Shown one piece after another: positions 1-9,610 of a stretch of DNA of 31,301 nt. The DNA comes from Prevotella sp. UBA7551 (GTDB taxonomy: Bacteria; Bacteroidota; Bacteroidia; Bacteroidales; Bacteroidaceae). Positions within the stretch are counted from its first letter, which is position 1, and the number at the start of each line of letters is the position of its first letter. The position numbers and the translations under genes were made by a program. The notes below the pieces were generated by a model. It searched no databases. It saw nothing but the letters and a program-made list of their open reading frames with translations, and had not been told where the DNA came from. The stretch is from contig DLLX01000028.1 in the NCBI GenBank assembly GCA_002479145.1, positions 1-31,301 on the forward strand, written 5' to 3'.

Positions 1-1283
1 CAAATAAATTGGTCTCATTGACAGAGTACATCTTGCCATATTCCAAATGTGGTGACATCAAGCTGTTTGGTGGTTTGCCAGACAACTCAGAGTCTCAACC
101 CATAATAAAGAGAACCAATTCAAAGAAAACGTTGTTTTTTGATGGTGGAGTTGTTAAAACAAAGTTGCCTAATGGAATTTATCATGCTGGCGTTTATGGC
201 GTAGGAAGTAGTGCAAGTTCACTATTGAATGATATTGAAGTCAAGGATAAACTCATCGTAACTCCATTTAGTATTGAAGCTCCTTTTGTATGGGGGCAAA
301 CATTTGTAGAACAAGAACTAAAAGCCGGCACTGAATTTATGATAAACACTAAGAACTTTCAAGTGCGTGTTATTAGGCATAACAATACTTCCACAAAAGC
401 ATTTCCTTCATTTTTGGATGGAAGAAGTTTTAATGCAACCAATGAGGATGCTTATGATTTTTTGAAAGCTTTATTCAATGAGGATAGTCCATTCAGATAT
501 TCTAAACCCGTTAATCTTGTTGCCAAAATAATTTTATCAAATAGTTATGAAAATAAAAATGCCATAGTCCTCGACTTCTTCGCTGGTTCTGGCACAACCC
601 TTCATGCAACTATGCAACTGAATGCTGAGGACGGAGGCCATCGGCAATGTATTTTGGTCACAAACAACGAGAACGGTATCTGCGAGAATGTAACCTACGA
701 AAGGAACAAGCGAGTCATCCAAGGCTACACCACTCCCAAGGGCGAGCAAGTTCCCGGCTTGACCCATAACAACCTCAGATATTACAAAACGAAGTTAGTT
801 TCTCGCAACAAGACCGCCAAGAACCTTCGTTTGCTCACAGCCCTTTCCACCGACATGCTCTGTATTCGTAATGATGCTTATACAGAACTGCCGTTTGTCG
901 GCAAACACATCAACAAGGGCATTGCCCGCTATTTCGAGAGTGCAGACGGCAAAAAGCGTATGCTGGTGATTTATCAGGAAGAAGCCATCGGCGCATTGGT
1001 GCAACTCATCAGCACCTTGCCACAGCACGACGACAAACTGATGGTGTATGTATTTTCGCCCAATGGCTATGCGTATGATGACGATTTTGAGGATGTTGCC
1101 GACAGCGTGAAGCTCTGTGCCATTCCCGATGCCATTCTGAATGCTTACCGAAGGATGCTGACCAAGCGCAAACCGCAATACCTGAAAGAGGCGCTCGAAG
1201 AGATGAAACGTGAGACGGCAAAGGCGGAGAATCAACAGACAACACTCAATTTTGAAGATACAAAGGAAGGAGACGAAGCATGA
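1..1283 (+). CDS. Type III restriction-modification DNA methyltransferase (Mod), C-terminal part, cut by window start
   Basis: This is the modification and DNA-recognition subunit of a type III restriction system, which methylates adenine in the recognition site. The frame is open to the left edge (it begins at position 3), so the N-terminus and the expected DPPY catalytic motif lie outside the window. Counting residues from the TTG at position 9, the SAM-binding motif DFFAGSGTT is at about 189-197. Coming after the target-recognition segment, this is the beta-class order (motif IV, TRD, motif I) typical of Mod proteins. The segments VTNNENG and VTYERNKRVIQGY fit the family. The DNA up to about position 560 is visibly AT-rich and then switches abruptly to the GC-richer usage of the rest of the gene and of res, which suggests an exchanged recognition domain. 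The stop overlaps the start of res by ATGA, so the two are translationally coupled. Confidence 0.9.
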   Translation, partial: NKLVSLTEYILPYSKCGDIKLFGGLPDNSESQPIIKRTNSKKTLFFDGGVVKTKLPNGIYHAGVYGVGSSASSLLNDIEVKDKLIVTPFSIEAPFVWGQTFVEQELKAGTEFMINTKNFQVRVIRHNNTSTKAFPSFLDGRSFNATNEDAYDFLKALFNEDSPFRYSKPVNLVAKIILSNSYENKNAIVLDFFAGSGTTLHATMQLNAEDGGHRQCILVTNNENGICENVTYERNKRVIQGYTTPKGEQVPGLTHNNLRYYKTKLVSRNKTAKNLRLLTALSTDMLCIRNDAYTELPFVGKHINKGIARYFESADGKKRMLVIYQEEAIGALVQLISTLPQHDDKLMVYVFSPNGYAYDDDFEDVADSVKLCAIPDAILNAYRRMLTKRKPQYLKEALEEMKRETAKAENQQTTLNFEDTKEGDEA

Positions 1284-3631
1284 AACGGATAGAATACCAA
1301 CAGAAGGCGGTCAAGGAACTCGTAGACAAGACCATCGACCTGCTTACATATTCTGGCAACCGACATACCCTTGTGTTCAAGGCACCTACAGGCTCCGGCA
1401 AGACAGTAATGACATCAGATATGCTTCTCCGGCTCAATGCCGAGCTGAGAGACCGCACCGATGTGCCCTGCAAGGAAGTGGCATATATCTGGATAGCTCC
1501 AAACAAGCTACATGAGCAGAGCTACTTCAAAATGCACTCGTTCTTCACCGAAGGTCAGGAGCTGCATCCAGTCTTCTATGACGACCTCGACCATTCTGCC
1601 GAAGGCTATATCCATCCGGGCGAAATACTTTTCGTCAACTGGGAGAGCATCAACAAGGACAATGCCGTGATGGTACGCGACACCGAGCAGGGTGCGTCGC
1701 TCTACGACCTCACAAGCCGCACACAGGAAGAGCAAAACATACCCATCATCGTTATCATAGATGAGGAGCACATGTTCGCCAGCAAACTCGCCAACAAAAC
1801 TGAGGAGGTATTGAAGAACATCAACCCAAAGATGGAGATACGTATCTCTGCGACACCAGAGACAAGAGGTGAGCTGCAGGTCAGCGTTCCGAGAGAAGCT
1901 GTGGTGAGAGAGGGGATGATAAAGCAAGGAGTGGTGTTGAATCCTGCCTTGCAGTTCAACGACCCCAACGGTTCGCTCAACCAGCACTTAGTGCATCTCG
2001 CACTGAAGAAGCGAGAGGAACTGGCTGAGGCTTACCGCAAGATTGGCGTCAACATCAACCCGCTGTTGCTCATCCAGTTGCCTAACGACAAGGACAAGAT
2101 GGACAAGGACGATGAGAGCATCAAGGAAGAGGTGATGCAATATCTCGACACCATCAAGAACATCAATACATCCAACGGCAAACTGGCGGTGTGGCTCAGC
2201 AATGAAAAGGAGAACCTCGACGGCATAGAAAGACCGGACAACATCACTGAGGTGCTGCTCTTCAAGCAAGCTATCGCTTTGGGCTGGGACTGTCCGCGCG
2301 CCGCCGTGCTCCTCATCTTCCGAAAAATAGAGAGTTTCACGTTCACGGCGCAGACCGTTGGGCGCATTCTTCGTATGCCGGAGCAACACTTCTATGAGGA
2401 CGATCGACTGAACTGGGGTTATGTCTACACCAACTTGAGCAAGGACATCATACAGATAGTGAAAGACGATATGGACTATATGTCGAACATCCATGCCGTG
2501 CGTCGTGAGAATCTCTCGAATGTGCTGCTTCGTTCCGAATATTGTGACCGACCTGCCATAACCCGAAAGCGTCTCGGTCCAGACTTCAAGAAGGAGCTTG
2601 TCAAGGTGTTTGAGAAAAATCTGCTTGTGAAAAACCGGCAACTGTCGCTCTTTACCATAGACGACTTGGAGGGCAATTCGGATGTTGGCGATGATGTTGG
2701 TGATAGCGGCGAAAGCATCCATGCCAAGAACCGTATGGCTTGTGAGGACAAGATAACCTTTCGGGTGAAAAGCATCGGTGTGGATCTGATAGAAGATGTG
2801 AACATCACGGGCGAGATTGGAGAGACGCATGTGGACAAGAAGGCAATGTATGTGCGCACAATGCAAGAGTTGAACAACTCATACAATACCTTCTGTGCCA
2901 AATGCATCGGCTCGAAGTTTGAGAAAGTAAGTGTTACGACTTTGGCTTTCGCCTTGAAAGAGCTGATGGAAGACCTCTTTGAGCTCTCGGAGACGGATGC
3001 CGTGAAGGTGATTCTCTATCATGGCAACAAAAGCGTGTTTGTCGACTTGATAGACAGAGCATTGAATCGCTATCAGAAGATTTTGGAAGACCGACAGAAA
3101 AAGCAAGACGATAAACATTTCAAGACTTGCGATTGGGAGGTGCCTGTGGAGCGACTCTACAATGAAGAGAGTCATAGCGTCAAGGAGGAGATGAAAGACC
3201 ATGCCCTCCTGCCTTTCGTGGAACGGAATGATGCTTCTCAACAAGAGAAGCTATTTGTAGCTTTTTTGGAGGAAAACGAGGAATATGTAGACTGGTGGTA
3301 TAAGAACGGAGATAATGGTCCTCTGAATTACGCTATCAGCTATGTGAAAAAGAATGGGCGAAAGTCGCTCTTCTATGTCGACTTCGTGATTCGCATGAAG
3401 AACGGACAGGTATTCTTATTTGATACCAAGGGCAAAGAAAGCGATAAGGATGCCGTGGAAAAGCACAATGCCCTCATCGACTATATGGCCAGCACCGATA
3501 ACCAGGAGCAACATCTGAAGGGTGGAGTAATCATCGAACGAAAGGGCAACTGGAAGTATAGCCCCTCGAAGATAGCCAACACCAGCGACATTGTGGAGTG
3601 GGAGAGCTTCTTCCCAAAGGAATACAAATAA
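1280..3631 (+). CDS. Type III restriction enzyme, Res subunit (helicase/endonuclease)
   Basis: Res is the ATP-dependent translocating endonuclease that cuts DNA in complex with Mod. The 783-aa protein is somewhat shorter than classic EcoP Res (about 970 aa). It carries the superfamily 2 helicase Walker A motif APTGSGKT (35-42), the Walker B/motif II variant IDEEH (160-164) and the motif VI-like QTVGRILRMP (from residue 358). The C-terminal nuclease is a PD-(D/E)XK type: VDFVIRMKNGQVFLFDTKGK gives D701 and D715-T-K717, all present, so the enzyme looks intact. The start is the ATG overlapping the mod stop. A strong hairpin lies 41 nt after the stop. No frameshift or simple repeat able to switch expression is visible in the pair. 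Confidence 0.93.
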   Translation: MKRIEYQQKAVKELVDKTIDLLTYSGNRHTLVFKAPTGSGKTVMTSDMLLRLNAELRDRTDVPCKEVAYIWIAPNKLHEQSYFKMHSFFTEGQELHPVFYDDLDHSAEGYIHPGEILFVNWESINKDNAVMVRDTEQGASLYDLTSRTQEEQNIPIIVIIDEEHMFASKLANKTEEVLKNINPKMEIRISATPETRGELQVSVPREAVVREGMIKQGVVLNPALQFNDPNGSLNQHLVHLALKKREELAEAYRKIGVNINPLLLIQLPNDKDKMDKDDESIKEEVMQYLDTIKNINTSNGKLAVWLSNEKENLDGIERPDNITEVLLFKQAIALGWDCPRAAVLLIFRKIESFTFTAQTVGRILRMPEQHFYEDDRLNWGYVYTNLSKDIIQIVKDDMDYMSNIHAVRRENLSNVLLRSEYCDRPAITRKRLGPDFKKELVKVFEKNLLVKNRQLSLFTIDDLEGNSDVGDDVGDSGESIHAKNRMACEDKITFRVKSIGVDLIEDVNITGEIGETHVDKKAMYVRTMQELNNSYNTFCAKCIGSKFEKVSVTTLAFALKELMEDLFELSETDAVKVILYHGNKSVFVDLIDRALNRYQKILEDRQKKQDDKHFKTCDWEVPVERLYNEESHSVKEEMKDHALLPFVERNDASQQEKLFVAFLEENEEYVDWWYKNGDNGPLNYAISYVKKNGRKSLFYVDFVIRMKNGQVFLFDTKGKESDKDAVEKHNALIDYMASTDNQEQHLKGGVIIERKGNWKYSPSKIANTSDIVEWESFFPKEYK

Positions 3632-3672
3632 ATTGATTAGACGTTTTATCAGAGAATATAGCGTAGAAATGC

Positions 3673-3716
3673 AAACCGGGGCGTTTTCTTAAATTATTTT
3701 GAAAACGCCCCGGTTT
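3673..3716. terminator. Bidirectional intrinsic terminator between res and nuoN
   Basis: Two 16-bp arms (3673-3688 and 3701-3716) are perfect reverse complements around a 12-nt AT-rich loop, with a GC-rich core of CCGGGGCG. T-rich DNA follows on the + strand (GTTTTTATCC). On the minus strand the arm is followed by GCATTTCTACGC, a weaker T run. It sits between convergent genes, 41 nt after res and 23 nt after nuoN, so it probably ends both transcripts. Confidence 0.85.
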
Positions 3717-3739
3717 GTTTTTATCCAAAGTATATTGGG

Positions 3740-5203
3740 TTACATCAAACCGAAAATGGTATTGTAAATAGCACTGCAAATACCAAAGAGGGCAACGCCA
3801 ACCGTACATACGGCCAAGGCAAATTTTGTATTGTTGTCGCTTTTGAATGTTGGAATCGGGGTGTCACTCTTTCGGATATACATCGCTTTTACTATCTTCA
3901 AATAATAATAGAGTGAGATGACGGTGTTTAACAGCGAAATAAATACCACCGCGTATGCCCACGTGCCCATCGGACTGCTCACCTCATGTCCATTTACGCC
4001 AGCCATAAAGATGAAAAATTTGGAGAACATACCAGCAAATGGAGGAATGCCTCCGAGGGAGAACAGGGCAAGAGTCATGAGGAAGCTCAACTTCGGGTTG
4101 GTACTATAGAAACCATCGTAGTCGTTGATACAAGTTTTGCCATGGGTGTTTTGCTCCACTACAGAGATGATGGTGAATACTGCCATATTGGCCACAACGT
4201 ATATGAGCACATAGTAGACAAGGGCTGATGCGCTCATCTGCCAACTTTCACCAATAGCCGCCAACATAATGTAGCCGGCTTGGGATATGGAACTGAAAGC
4301 CATGAATCGTTTCAATTCATCTTGTCGGATGGCGAAAAGGTTGGCAATCGTGATAGAGAGCACCACCACAATCATCACCAGCACCTGCCAGTACCTAATC
4401 ATCGGGCCAAAGACATGGAAGAGGATGAATAGTAAGGTGAAAGCAGCCGCTCCTTTGGAAATGACACTCAAATAACCCGTTACGGTAGTCGGAGCACCCT
4501 GATAGGTATCGGCGGTCCAAAAATGGAAGGGAACAAGCGAAATCTTGAAACCCAATCCGCTAAAGAAAAACACTAACCCCATGAGTAGCAACGGCGTTGT
4601 CCCTTGCCGGGTAATCTGCATTGCCACATCGTCAAAGTAAAGAGTACCGCATGCGCCATAGAGAAAGCTAATGCCAAAAAGCATAACGCCGCTTGAGAAA
4701 GTGGCGGTGAGAATGAACTTGGCAGCTGCCTCTGCACTGTCGTTGCGGTGGAGGTCGAAGGCCACCAGGGTGGCCAAAGGCACAGAGGCCATCTCCAAAC
4801 CAAGGAAGAACATCAAGAAGTGTCCCGCGCTCATCATCATGAACATACCTAATAGGGTGCTCACGATAAGCATATAGAACTCGCCCTCACGCACACGACT
4901 CGTCTCATTGCCAATCCATGCCTTACTCATCAGTACGACAATTAACGTTCCAAGAGCTAAAATAGCTTTCACTACCGCCGTGCCAGCATTGGACTGGTAC
5001 ATTCCACCGAAGGCTGTAACATCGCCTGTGGTAGTGGAAAAACAGCACACAACGGTAACCAGGGCCAACAACATGGAAGCAAGAGGGTTGAACCAACAAC
5101 GCTTTCTTCCCTTTGCAGAGCAAAAGTCGGCAACAAAAAGTATCACCAAGGCAACAGTAAGCGCTGCCTCTGGAATCATATAGAGAAACTGGCTGTAATT
5201 CAT
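3740..5203 (-). CDS. nuoN: NADH-quinone oxidoreductase subunit N
   Basis: NuoN is one of three antiporter-like proton-channel subunits in the membrane arm of respiratory complex I. The 487-aa protein is of normal family length and almost entirely hydrophobic, with about 14 predicted membrane segments. It contains typical Proton_antipo_M features: the region VPFHFWTADTYQGAPTTVTGYL, a lysine in ISKGAAAF, and GIPPFAGMFSKFFIF near the C-terminal third. It is the last gene of the operon, 26 nt after nuoM, and is followed by the bidirectional terminator. The ATG start (MNYSQFLYMIPEAAL) fits the family N-terminus. Confidence 0.96.
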   Translation of the reverse strand: MNYSQFLYMIPEAALTVALVILFVADFCSAKGRKRCWFNPLASMLLALVTVVCCFSTTTGDVTAFGGMYQSNAGTAVVKAILALGTLIVVLMSKAWIGNETSRVREGEFYMLIVSTLLGMFMMMSAGHFLMFFLGLEMASVPLATLVAFDLHRNDSAEAAAKFILTATFSSGVMLFGISFLYGACGTLYFDDVAMQITRQGTTPLLLMGLVFFFSGLGFKISLVPFHFWTADTYQGAPTTVTGYLSVISKGAAAFTLLFILFHVFGPMIRYWQVLVMIVVVLSITIANLFAIRQDELKRFMAFSSISQAGYIMLAAIGESWQMSASALVYYVLIYVVANMAVFTIISVVEQNTHGKTCINDYDGFYSTNPKLSFLMTLALFSLGGIPPFAGMFSKFFIFMAGVNGHEVSSPMGTWAYAVVFISLLNTVISLYYYLKIVKAMYIRKSDTPIPTFKSDNNTKFALAVCTVGVALFGICSAIYNTIFGLM

Positions 5204-5229
5204 TTCTTTTTTCTTCTAAATAAGGTTGA

Positions 5230-6738
5230 TTACAGGTTGCCCAACATAGGGACAAAGTTATTGATGTGCTCGAAGATGGGTGTGATGGCATTGGAGATGA
5301 TGTTCTGGAACACCAGTGGGAACATGCCTAAACCGGCAACGCAGAAGATCAGCCCTCCGATGGCAAAACGCTCATCCCAAGTTGCATCGTGCAGCTCATA
5401 AAACTTTTGATTAGGAATCTTCTGATAGAGAATTTTTCCCACCACACGGAGAATATAGACCGCTGTGATAACAATAGAAGTACAAGCAATGAGGGTGGCC
5501 ACGCGATGAAACGTACCTGCATTCTCAAAGGAACCCACAAAGATGGTCATCTCCGCGACAAAACCGGAGAACCCGGGAAGACCGAGGTTGGCAAGGCCAG
5601 CGACTACATAGGATACGGCAAGGAAAGGAATGACTTTCATCAGTCCGCCGAGATAGCGCACATCACGAGTTCCTGCGCGATGATATGTCATACCGATTAC
5701 TGCGAAAAAGAGCGCGGTCATCAATCCGTGTGACAACATTTGAAGGATTGCGCCCGTGATAGCCGTATGAGTACACATGAGCAGAGCGAAAAGTACCATG
5801 CCACAGTGGGATACGGATGAGTAAGCGTTAATGTACTTCAAGTCGGTTTGCACACAAGCAGAGAGTGCACCATAAACCACGGAAATTGTGGTAAGCACAA
5901 GGAAGACTGGACACCAAAGCTCCAAAGCATCAGGCATGAGGAACATTGCGATGCGCAAACAGCCATATCCACCGAGTTTCATCAATACGCCGGCGTGGAG
6001 CATAGACACGGCCGTAGGGGCTGAGGCGTGACCATCAGGGCTCCAAGTGTGGAAAGGAAAAAGCGCTCCCAGTACACCGAATCCTATAAAAACAAACGGA
6101 AAGAAAATATTTTGGATACTCTTAGGCATGGCGTGGAGCTGTGCTAAATCCGCTACATTCATAGTCTGTGCCCCACTGAAGAAGTAGATACCGAGGATGC
6201 CAAGGATAAGTAAAGCGGAGCCTCCCATAAGCATCAGTGTCAGCTTCATGGCAGAGTACTCCTTCGGACCTGTTCCCCAGACTCCAATAAGCAGGTACAT
6301 TGGGATAAGAGCCACTTCATAGAACATGAACATCGTGAACATGTCTGTGGAGATGAAGAACCCAAACACGCCAATACTAAGCAATACAAACCAAAGGAAA
6401 TATTCCTTGGTCAAGGGCTTCAGTTGCCATGAAGCGAATGTTCCCGTGAACACAATGATTGCTGAAAGAAGAATCATGACGACAGAGATGCCGTCAACGC
6501 CAACGCTATAGGCAATCTTGAGGGGTTCAAACCATGTGACGCTGTATGTCAAAAGCATGGTAGCGGTATTGCCATTGTCACGCTGATTGACAAAATAGAT
6601 GGTGAGCCAGATGGACAATGCAAGCAAAGCCGTAGCACCAACAACCATTACACCACGCACTTGATTGAGGCTCTTTGCCAACCACAGGCCAAAAAGCATC
6701 AAGGTGGGGATTACAACGAATAAAGTTAATATACTCAT
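5230..6738 (-). CDS. nuoM: NADH-quinone oxidoreductase subunit M
   Basis: NuoM is an antiporter-like, proton-translocating membrane subunit of complex I. It has 502 aa, close to the E. coli length, with about 14 membrane helices. The key charged residues are present: glutamate E141 in MFYEVALIPMYLLIG (equivalent of E. coli E144) and lysine K254 in HAGVLMKLGGYG (equivalent of K234), plus the segment FPFHTWSPDGHASAPTAVS. It lies between nuoL (33 nt upstream) and nuoN (26 nt downstream) in the expected order. Confidence 0.97.
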   Translation of the reverse strand: MSILTLFVVIPTLMLFGLWLAKSLNQVRGVMVVGATALLALSIWLTIYFVNQRDNGNTATMLLTYSVTWFEPLKIAYSVGVDGISVVMILLSAIIVFTGTFASWQLKPLTKEYFLWFVLLSIGVFGFFISTDMFTMFMFYEVALIPMYLLIGVWGTGPKEYSAMKLTLMLMGGSALLILGILGIYFFSGAQTMNVADLAQLHAMPKSIQNIFFPFVFIGFGVLGALFPFHTWSPDGHASAPTAVSMLHAGVLMKLGGYGCLRIAMFLMPDALELWCPVFLVLTTISVVYGALSACVQTDLKYINAYSSVSHCGMVLFALLMCTHTAITGAILQMLSHGLMTALFFAVIGMTYHRAGTRDVRYLGGLMKVIPFLAVSYVVAGLANLGLPGFSGFVAEMTIFVGSFENAGTFHRVATLIACTSIVITAVYILRVVGKILYQKIPNQKFYELHDATWDERFAIGGLIFCVAGLGMFPLVFQNIISNAITPIFEHINNFVPMLGNL

Positions 6739-6771
6739 TTTCTTGTTATTCCATATTAGTTATCCATGCTA

Positions 6772-8751
6772 CTACAATAAGAGAAGGCACAAAAGCAAGG
6801 CGACCGTGCCGGTAATGAACCATGTAGCATAGCTGCGCACGTCACCACTCTGCCAAGGACGAATGCTCTCAGCGGCTTCGTTAGTACCCCATGCAAGAAA
6901 GTTAAAAGTATTGTCTACTACATGACGATCAAACCAGGCAATGGGACGTGAGAAGCAACGAAACACTATCTTGTGAGTGAAGAACTGCCATGCTTCATCT
7001 ATATAAAAGCGATTGAGTGCCGCTTTGTGAAGTTTCGGGAACGTACGCTCCAGTTTATCAGCAACTGGCCAATCTTTTCCCGCATACATCCACGTTGCGA
7101 GGCTGATTCCGATCACCGCTGCCATTATACTTGTCGTGGCTACACTCCAATCGATGTGAATGTCATAGCTCTCGCCAGTAGCCGTCACAAAGTGACCAAA
7201 TGGTATGAAACCAGCGGCTACAGAGATGACGGCAAGGAAAACCAGCGGCCCCCACATCACGAAAGGTACTTCCTGTGGACGACGACGGTGCTCTGGATCG
7301 GCTTCATAATAACTCTTACCCCAAAATATGAGGTAATAGAGGCGGAACATATAGAATGCGGTCATGCCGGCTACAACCGTCATAAACCACCCTAAGAACG
7401 GAGAGAACTGAAAGCAGGCTGCAATAATCTCGTCTTTAGAAAAGAAGCCGCTGAAAGGTGGTATGCCTGCGATGGCAAGACAACCGATAAGGAAACAAAT
7501 GTTGGTAATGGGCATATACTTCCGCAGACCTCCCATGTACTGGTAGAAATTGCTCCCCACAATAACAATGATAGCACCAGAGCAGAGGAAAAGCAATGCC
7601 TTGAACATTGCGTGAGTGAAGAGATGAAACATGGATGCCATATAGCCAAGACCACCATGATGGTTGTCAAGGGCAAAGCAAACACCCAATGCCACAAGCA
7701 TATAAGCTATCTGGGAGATGGTCGAGAAGGCCAGCCCTCGTTTAATATCGGACTGAGCACAGGCCACGGCAGCGGCATAAAAGGCTGTGAAAGCCGCAAT
7801 GTACGCTATCCAATGGAGCTGTTCTATGGCGCCAAACTTTATATAGATGGGGAAAAGGCTGGCCACCTGATATACTCCAGCCACAACCATCGTTGCAGCA
7901 TGAATCAGCGCAGATACAGGGGTAGGTCCCTCCATGGCATCTGGCAACCAGATATGGAGTGGGAACATAGCACTCTTACCAGCACCTCCAATGAACATTA
8001 AGAACAAAGCGGTGGGAATCAACCAGCTTGCCGTGTGCTGCATGTGTGTGAGGTTGTTGGACAAATCAGGCATCACACCGAGATCATAATTGAACGTTCC
8101 TGCATAATAACTATAAATCAAAATGCCGAACAGGAAGAATAAATCTGCAAAACGTGTGACGATGAAGGCCTTTTTCGACGCATGGACCGCAGCATGCTTC
8201 GGGTAATAGAAGCCGATGAGCATATAGGAACAGACACCTACCAGCTCCCAGAATAAATACATCTGGAAGATGTTGGTAGCTACAACCAGACCAAGCATGG
8301 ACATGGTAAATAGGGAAAGGAAAGCATAGAAGCGTTGAAATCCCTTCTCGTATCCCTCAACCTCATAGTTCTCATCACGCTCAGCCATATAGCCAAAGGA
8401 GTAGATGTGTACCATCAGGCTAACTGTGGTTATGACCAAAAGCATCATTGTAGAAATCGGCGTGAGTCGGAATCCTACTTTGAAAAGTAAATCAATACCG
8501 AAAATAGGAGACTTACCAAAGTCGAGCCAGGTAAGATTGAATGCGGTCACTGTTGGATAAAGGCCCCAAGCTTCTCGCCCTACAGCGAAAAAATATTGAT
8601 AAGCCGTGAAGTAACAAAGACAGGTCACCACCGCCATAAGGGCAGTACCGATATAACCGGCAACCTTCTTAGGCATTTTCATTCCCAGCAGTCCCAACAA
8701 AAGAAAACTGAGAAATGGCAGGAGAAGTATCAAAAATGCGTAACTGTACAT
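6772..8751 (-). CDS. nuoL: NADH-quinone oxidoreductase subunit L
   Basis: NuoL is the distal antiporter-like subunit of the complex I membrane arm. At 659 aa it is slightly longer than E. coli NuoL (613 aa). Diagnostic segments are LFWELVGVCSYMLIGFYY with E169, FPLHIWLPDAMEGPTPVSAL followed by IHAATMVVAGVY, and GIPPFSGFFSKDEII. The last 130 or so residues should contain the long lateral amphipathic helix and final membrane helix known in the family; the ORF ends in a strongly hydrophobic stretch (GTVALLLCLLLL). It starts 14 nt after nuoK. Confidence 0.97.
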   Translation of the reverse strand: MYSYAFLILLLPFLSFLLLGLLGMKMPKKVAGYIGTALMAVVTCLCYFTAYQYFFAVGREAWGLYPTVTAFNLTWLDFGKSPIFGIDLLFKVGFRLTPISTMMLLVITTVSLMVHIYSFGYMAERDENYEVEGYEKGFQRFYAFLSLFTMSMLGLVVATNIFQMYLFWELVGVCSYMLIGFYYPKHAAVHASKKAFIVTRFADLFFLFGILIYSYYAGTFNYDLGVMPDLSNNLTHMQHTASWLIPTALFLMFIGGAGKSAMFPLHIWLPDAMEGPTPVSALIHAATMVVAGVYQVASLFPIYIKFGAIEQLHWIAYIAAFTAFYAAAVACAQSDIKRGLAFSTISQIAYMLVALGVCFALDNHHGGLGYMASMFHLFTHAMFKALLFLCSGAIIVIVGSNFYQYMGGLRKYMPITNICFLIGCLAIAGIPPFSGFFSKDEIIAACFQFSPFLGWFMTVVAGMTAFYMFRLYYLIFWGKSYYEADPEHRRRPQEVPFVMWGPLVFLAVISVAAGFIPFGHFVTATGESYDIHIDWSVATTSIMAAVIGISLATWMYAGKDWPVADKLERTFPKLHKAALNRFYIDEAWQFFTHKIVFRCFSRPIAWFDRHVVDNTFNFLAWGTNEAAESIRPWQSGDVRSYATWFITGTVALLLCLLLL

Positions 8752-8765
8752 AACATTCTGGAAGA

Positions 8766-9074
8766 TTAAAGTTTCAGATTATCAATACTGTTCACCTGGT
8801 TGCTGTGGAAATGACGGTAAACATTGATAATTATTGCCAAAGCCACAGCACTTTCTGCAGCAGAGACACCAATAGAAAAGAGTGTGAATATCATCCCCTC
8901 TTGCCCACCAGGGAACAACAGGCGATTGAAAGCTGCAAAATTAAGGTCCACAGCATTCAGCACAAGCTCCACTGAAATTAGCATCGCAATAAGATTACGG
9001 CGGGTAATAAACCCGAAGACTCCAATGAAAAACAACAGTCCACTAAGGATGAAGAAATAATCTATACTAATCAT
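8766..9074 (-). CDS. nuoK: NADH-quinone oxidoreductase subunit K
   Basis: NuoK is a small three-helix membrane subunit that forms part of the fourth proton channel of complex I. Its 102 aa match the usual 100 or so. The two buried glutamates required for coupling are visible: E36 in LISVELVLNAVDLNF and E74 in SAAESAVALAIII. Its ATG overlaps the nuoJ stop by 4 nt, indicating translational coupling. Confidence 0.97.
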   Translation of the reverse strand: MISIDYFFILSGLLFFIGVFGFITRRNLIAMLISVELVLNAVDLNFAAFNRLLFPGGQEGMIFTLFSIGVSAAESAVALAIIINVYRHFHSNQVNSIDNLKL

Positions 9075-9601
9075 TTTGAGTTCTCCTTTTTCTTATAAGA
9101 GTTCAGGATTACGAGACCGCCAATAATGCAAGCCAGTAAAAAGAGGGAAATAAACTCAAATGGGAGTACATATCCATACTTTTCAGCTGACATCAAAGCG
9201 TTGCCAAGTTCACTAACTGGCAGTTCTTTCGAGAGGTCTACGGCTTGAGCTATGAATTGATTCTTAAGCAAAATGATGCCCACCGTAGCCAATCCAACAA
9301 ATGAAACGGCTGCGGCAAGAATAGTCCTCTTGCCCAACCAGCGCTCAGAAAGTCCTTGTAGGGTTCGTTTGGAAACGAGTTGGATGGCAAAGATATACAT
9401 CATAGTGATGCCGCCAGCATATATGCTGATTTGTGCGGCGCCAAGGAACGTATAGTCGAGTACAAAATAGAGTCCTGCCACCCCAAAGAGCACAAAAAGA
9501 AGTGCTGTTGCGGCGCGCATGATGCGCTTAGTAGATACGCAGAACACGGCTGAAACCAGAATTACTGCAGCGAGGATAAAGAATATTATTGTTCTTGCCA
9601 T
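9071..9601 (-). CDS. nuoJ: NADH-quinone oxidoreductase subunit J
   Basis: NuoJ is a five-helix membrane subunit near the junction of the peripheral and membrane arms of complex I; its TM3 takes part in conformational coupling. The protein has 176 aa and is hydrophobic. The segment DYTFLGAAQISIYAGGITMMYIFAIQL matches the conserved TM3 region (AEFLAxxQIxVYxGAI type). The C-terminus is a short lysine-rich tail. It lies 9 nt after nuoI and overlaps nuoK. Confidence 0.95.
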   Translation of the reverse strand: MARTIIFFILAAVILVSAVFCVSTKRIMRAATALLFVLFGVAGLYFVLDYTFLGAAQISIYAGGITMMYIFAIQLVSKRTLQGLSERWLGKRTILAAAVSFVGLATVGIILLKNQFIAQAVDLSKELPVSELGNALMSAEKYGYVLPFEFISLFLLACIIGGLVILNSYKKKENSK

Positions 9602-9610
9602 AATTGGAGG

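Noticed and set aside
1988..2866. 292-aa antisense ORF inside res
   Set aside because: It is a shadow frame of the intact Res gene; its composition mirrors the sense codons and it has no motifs.
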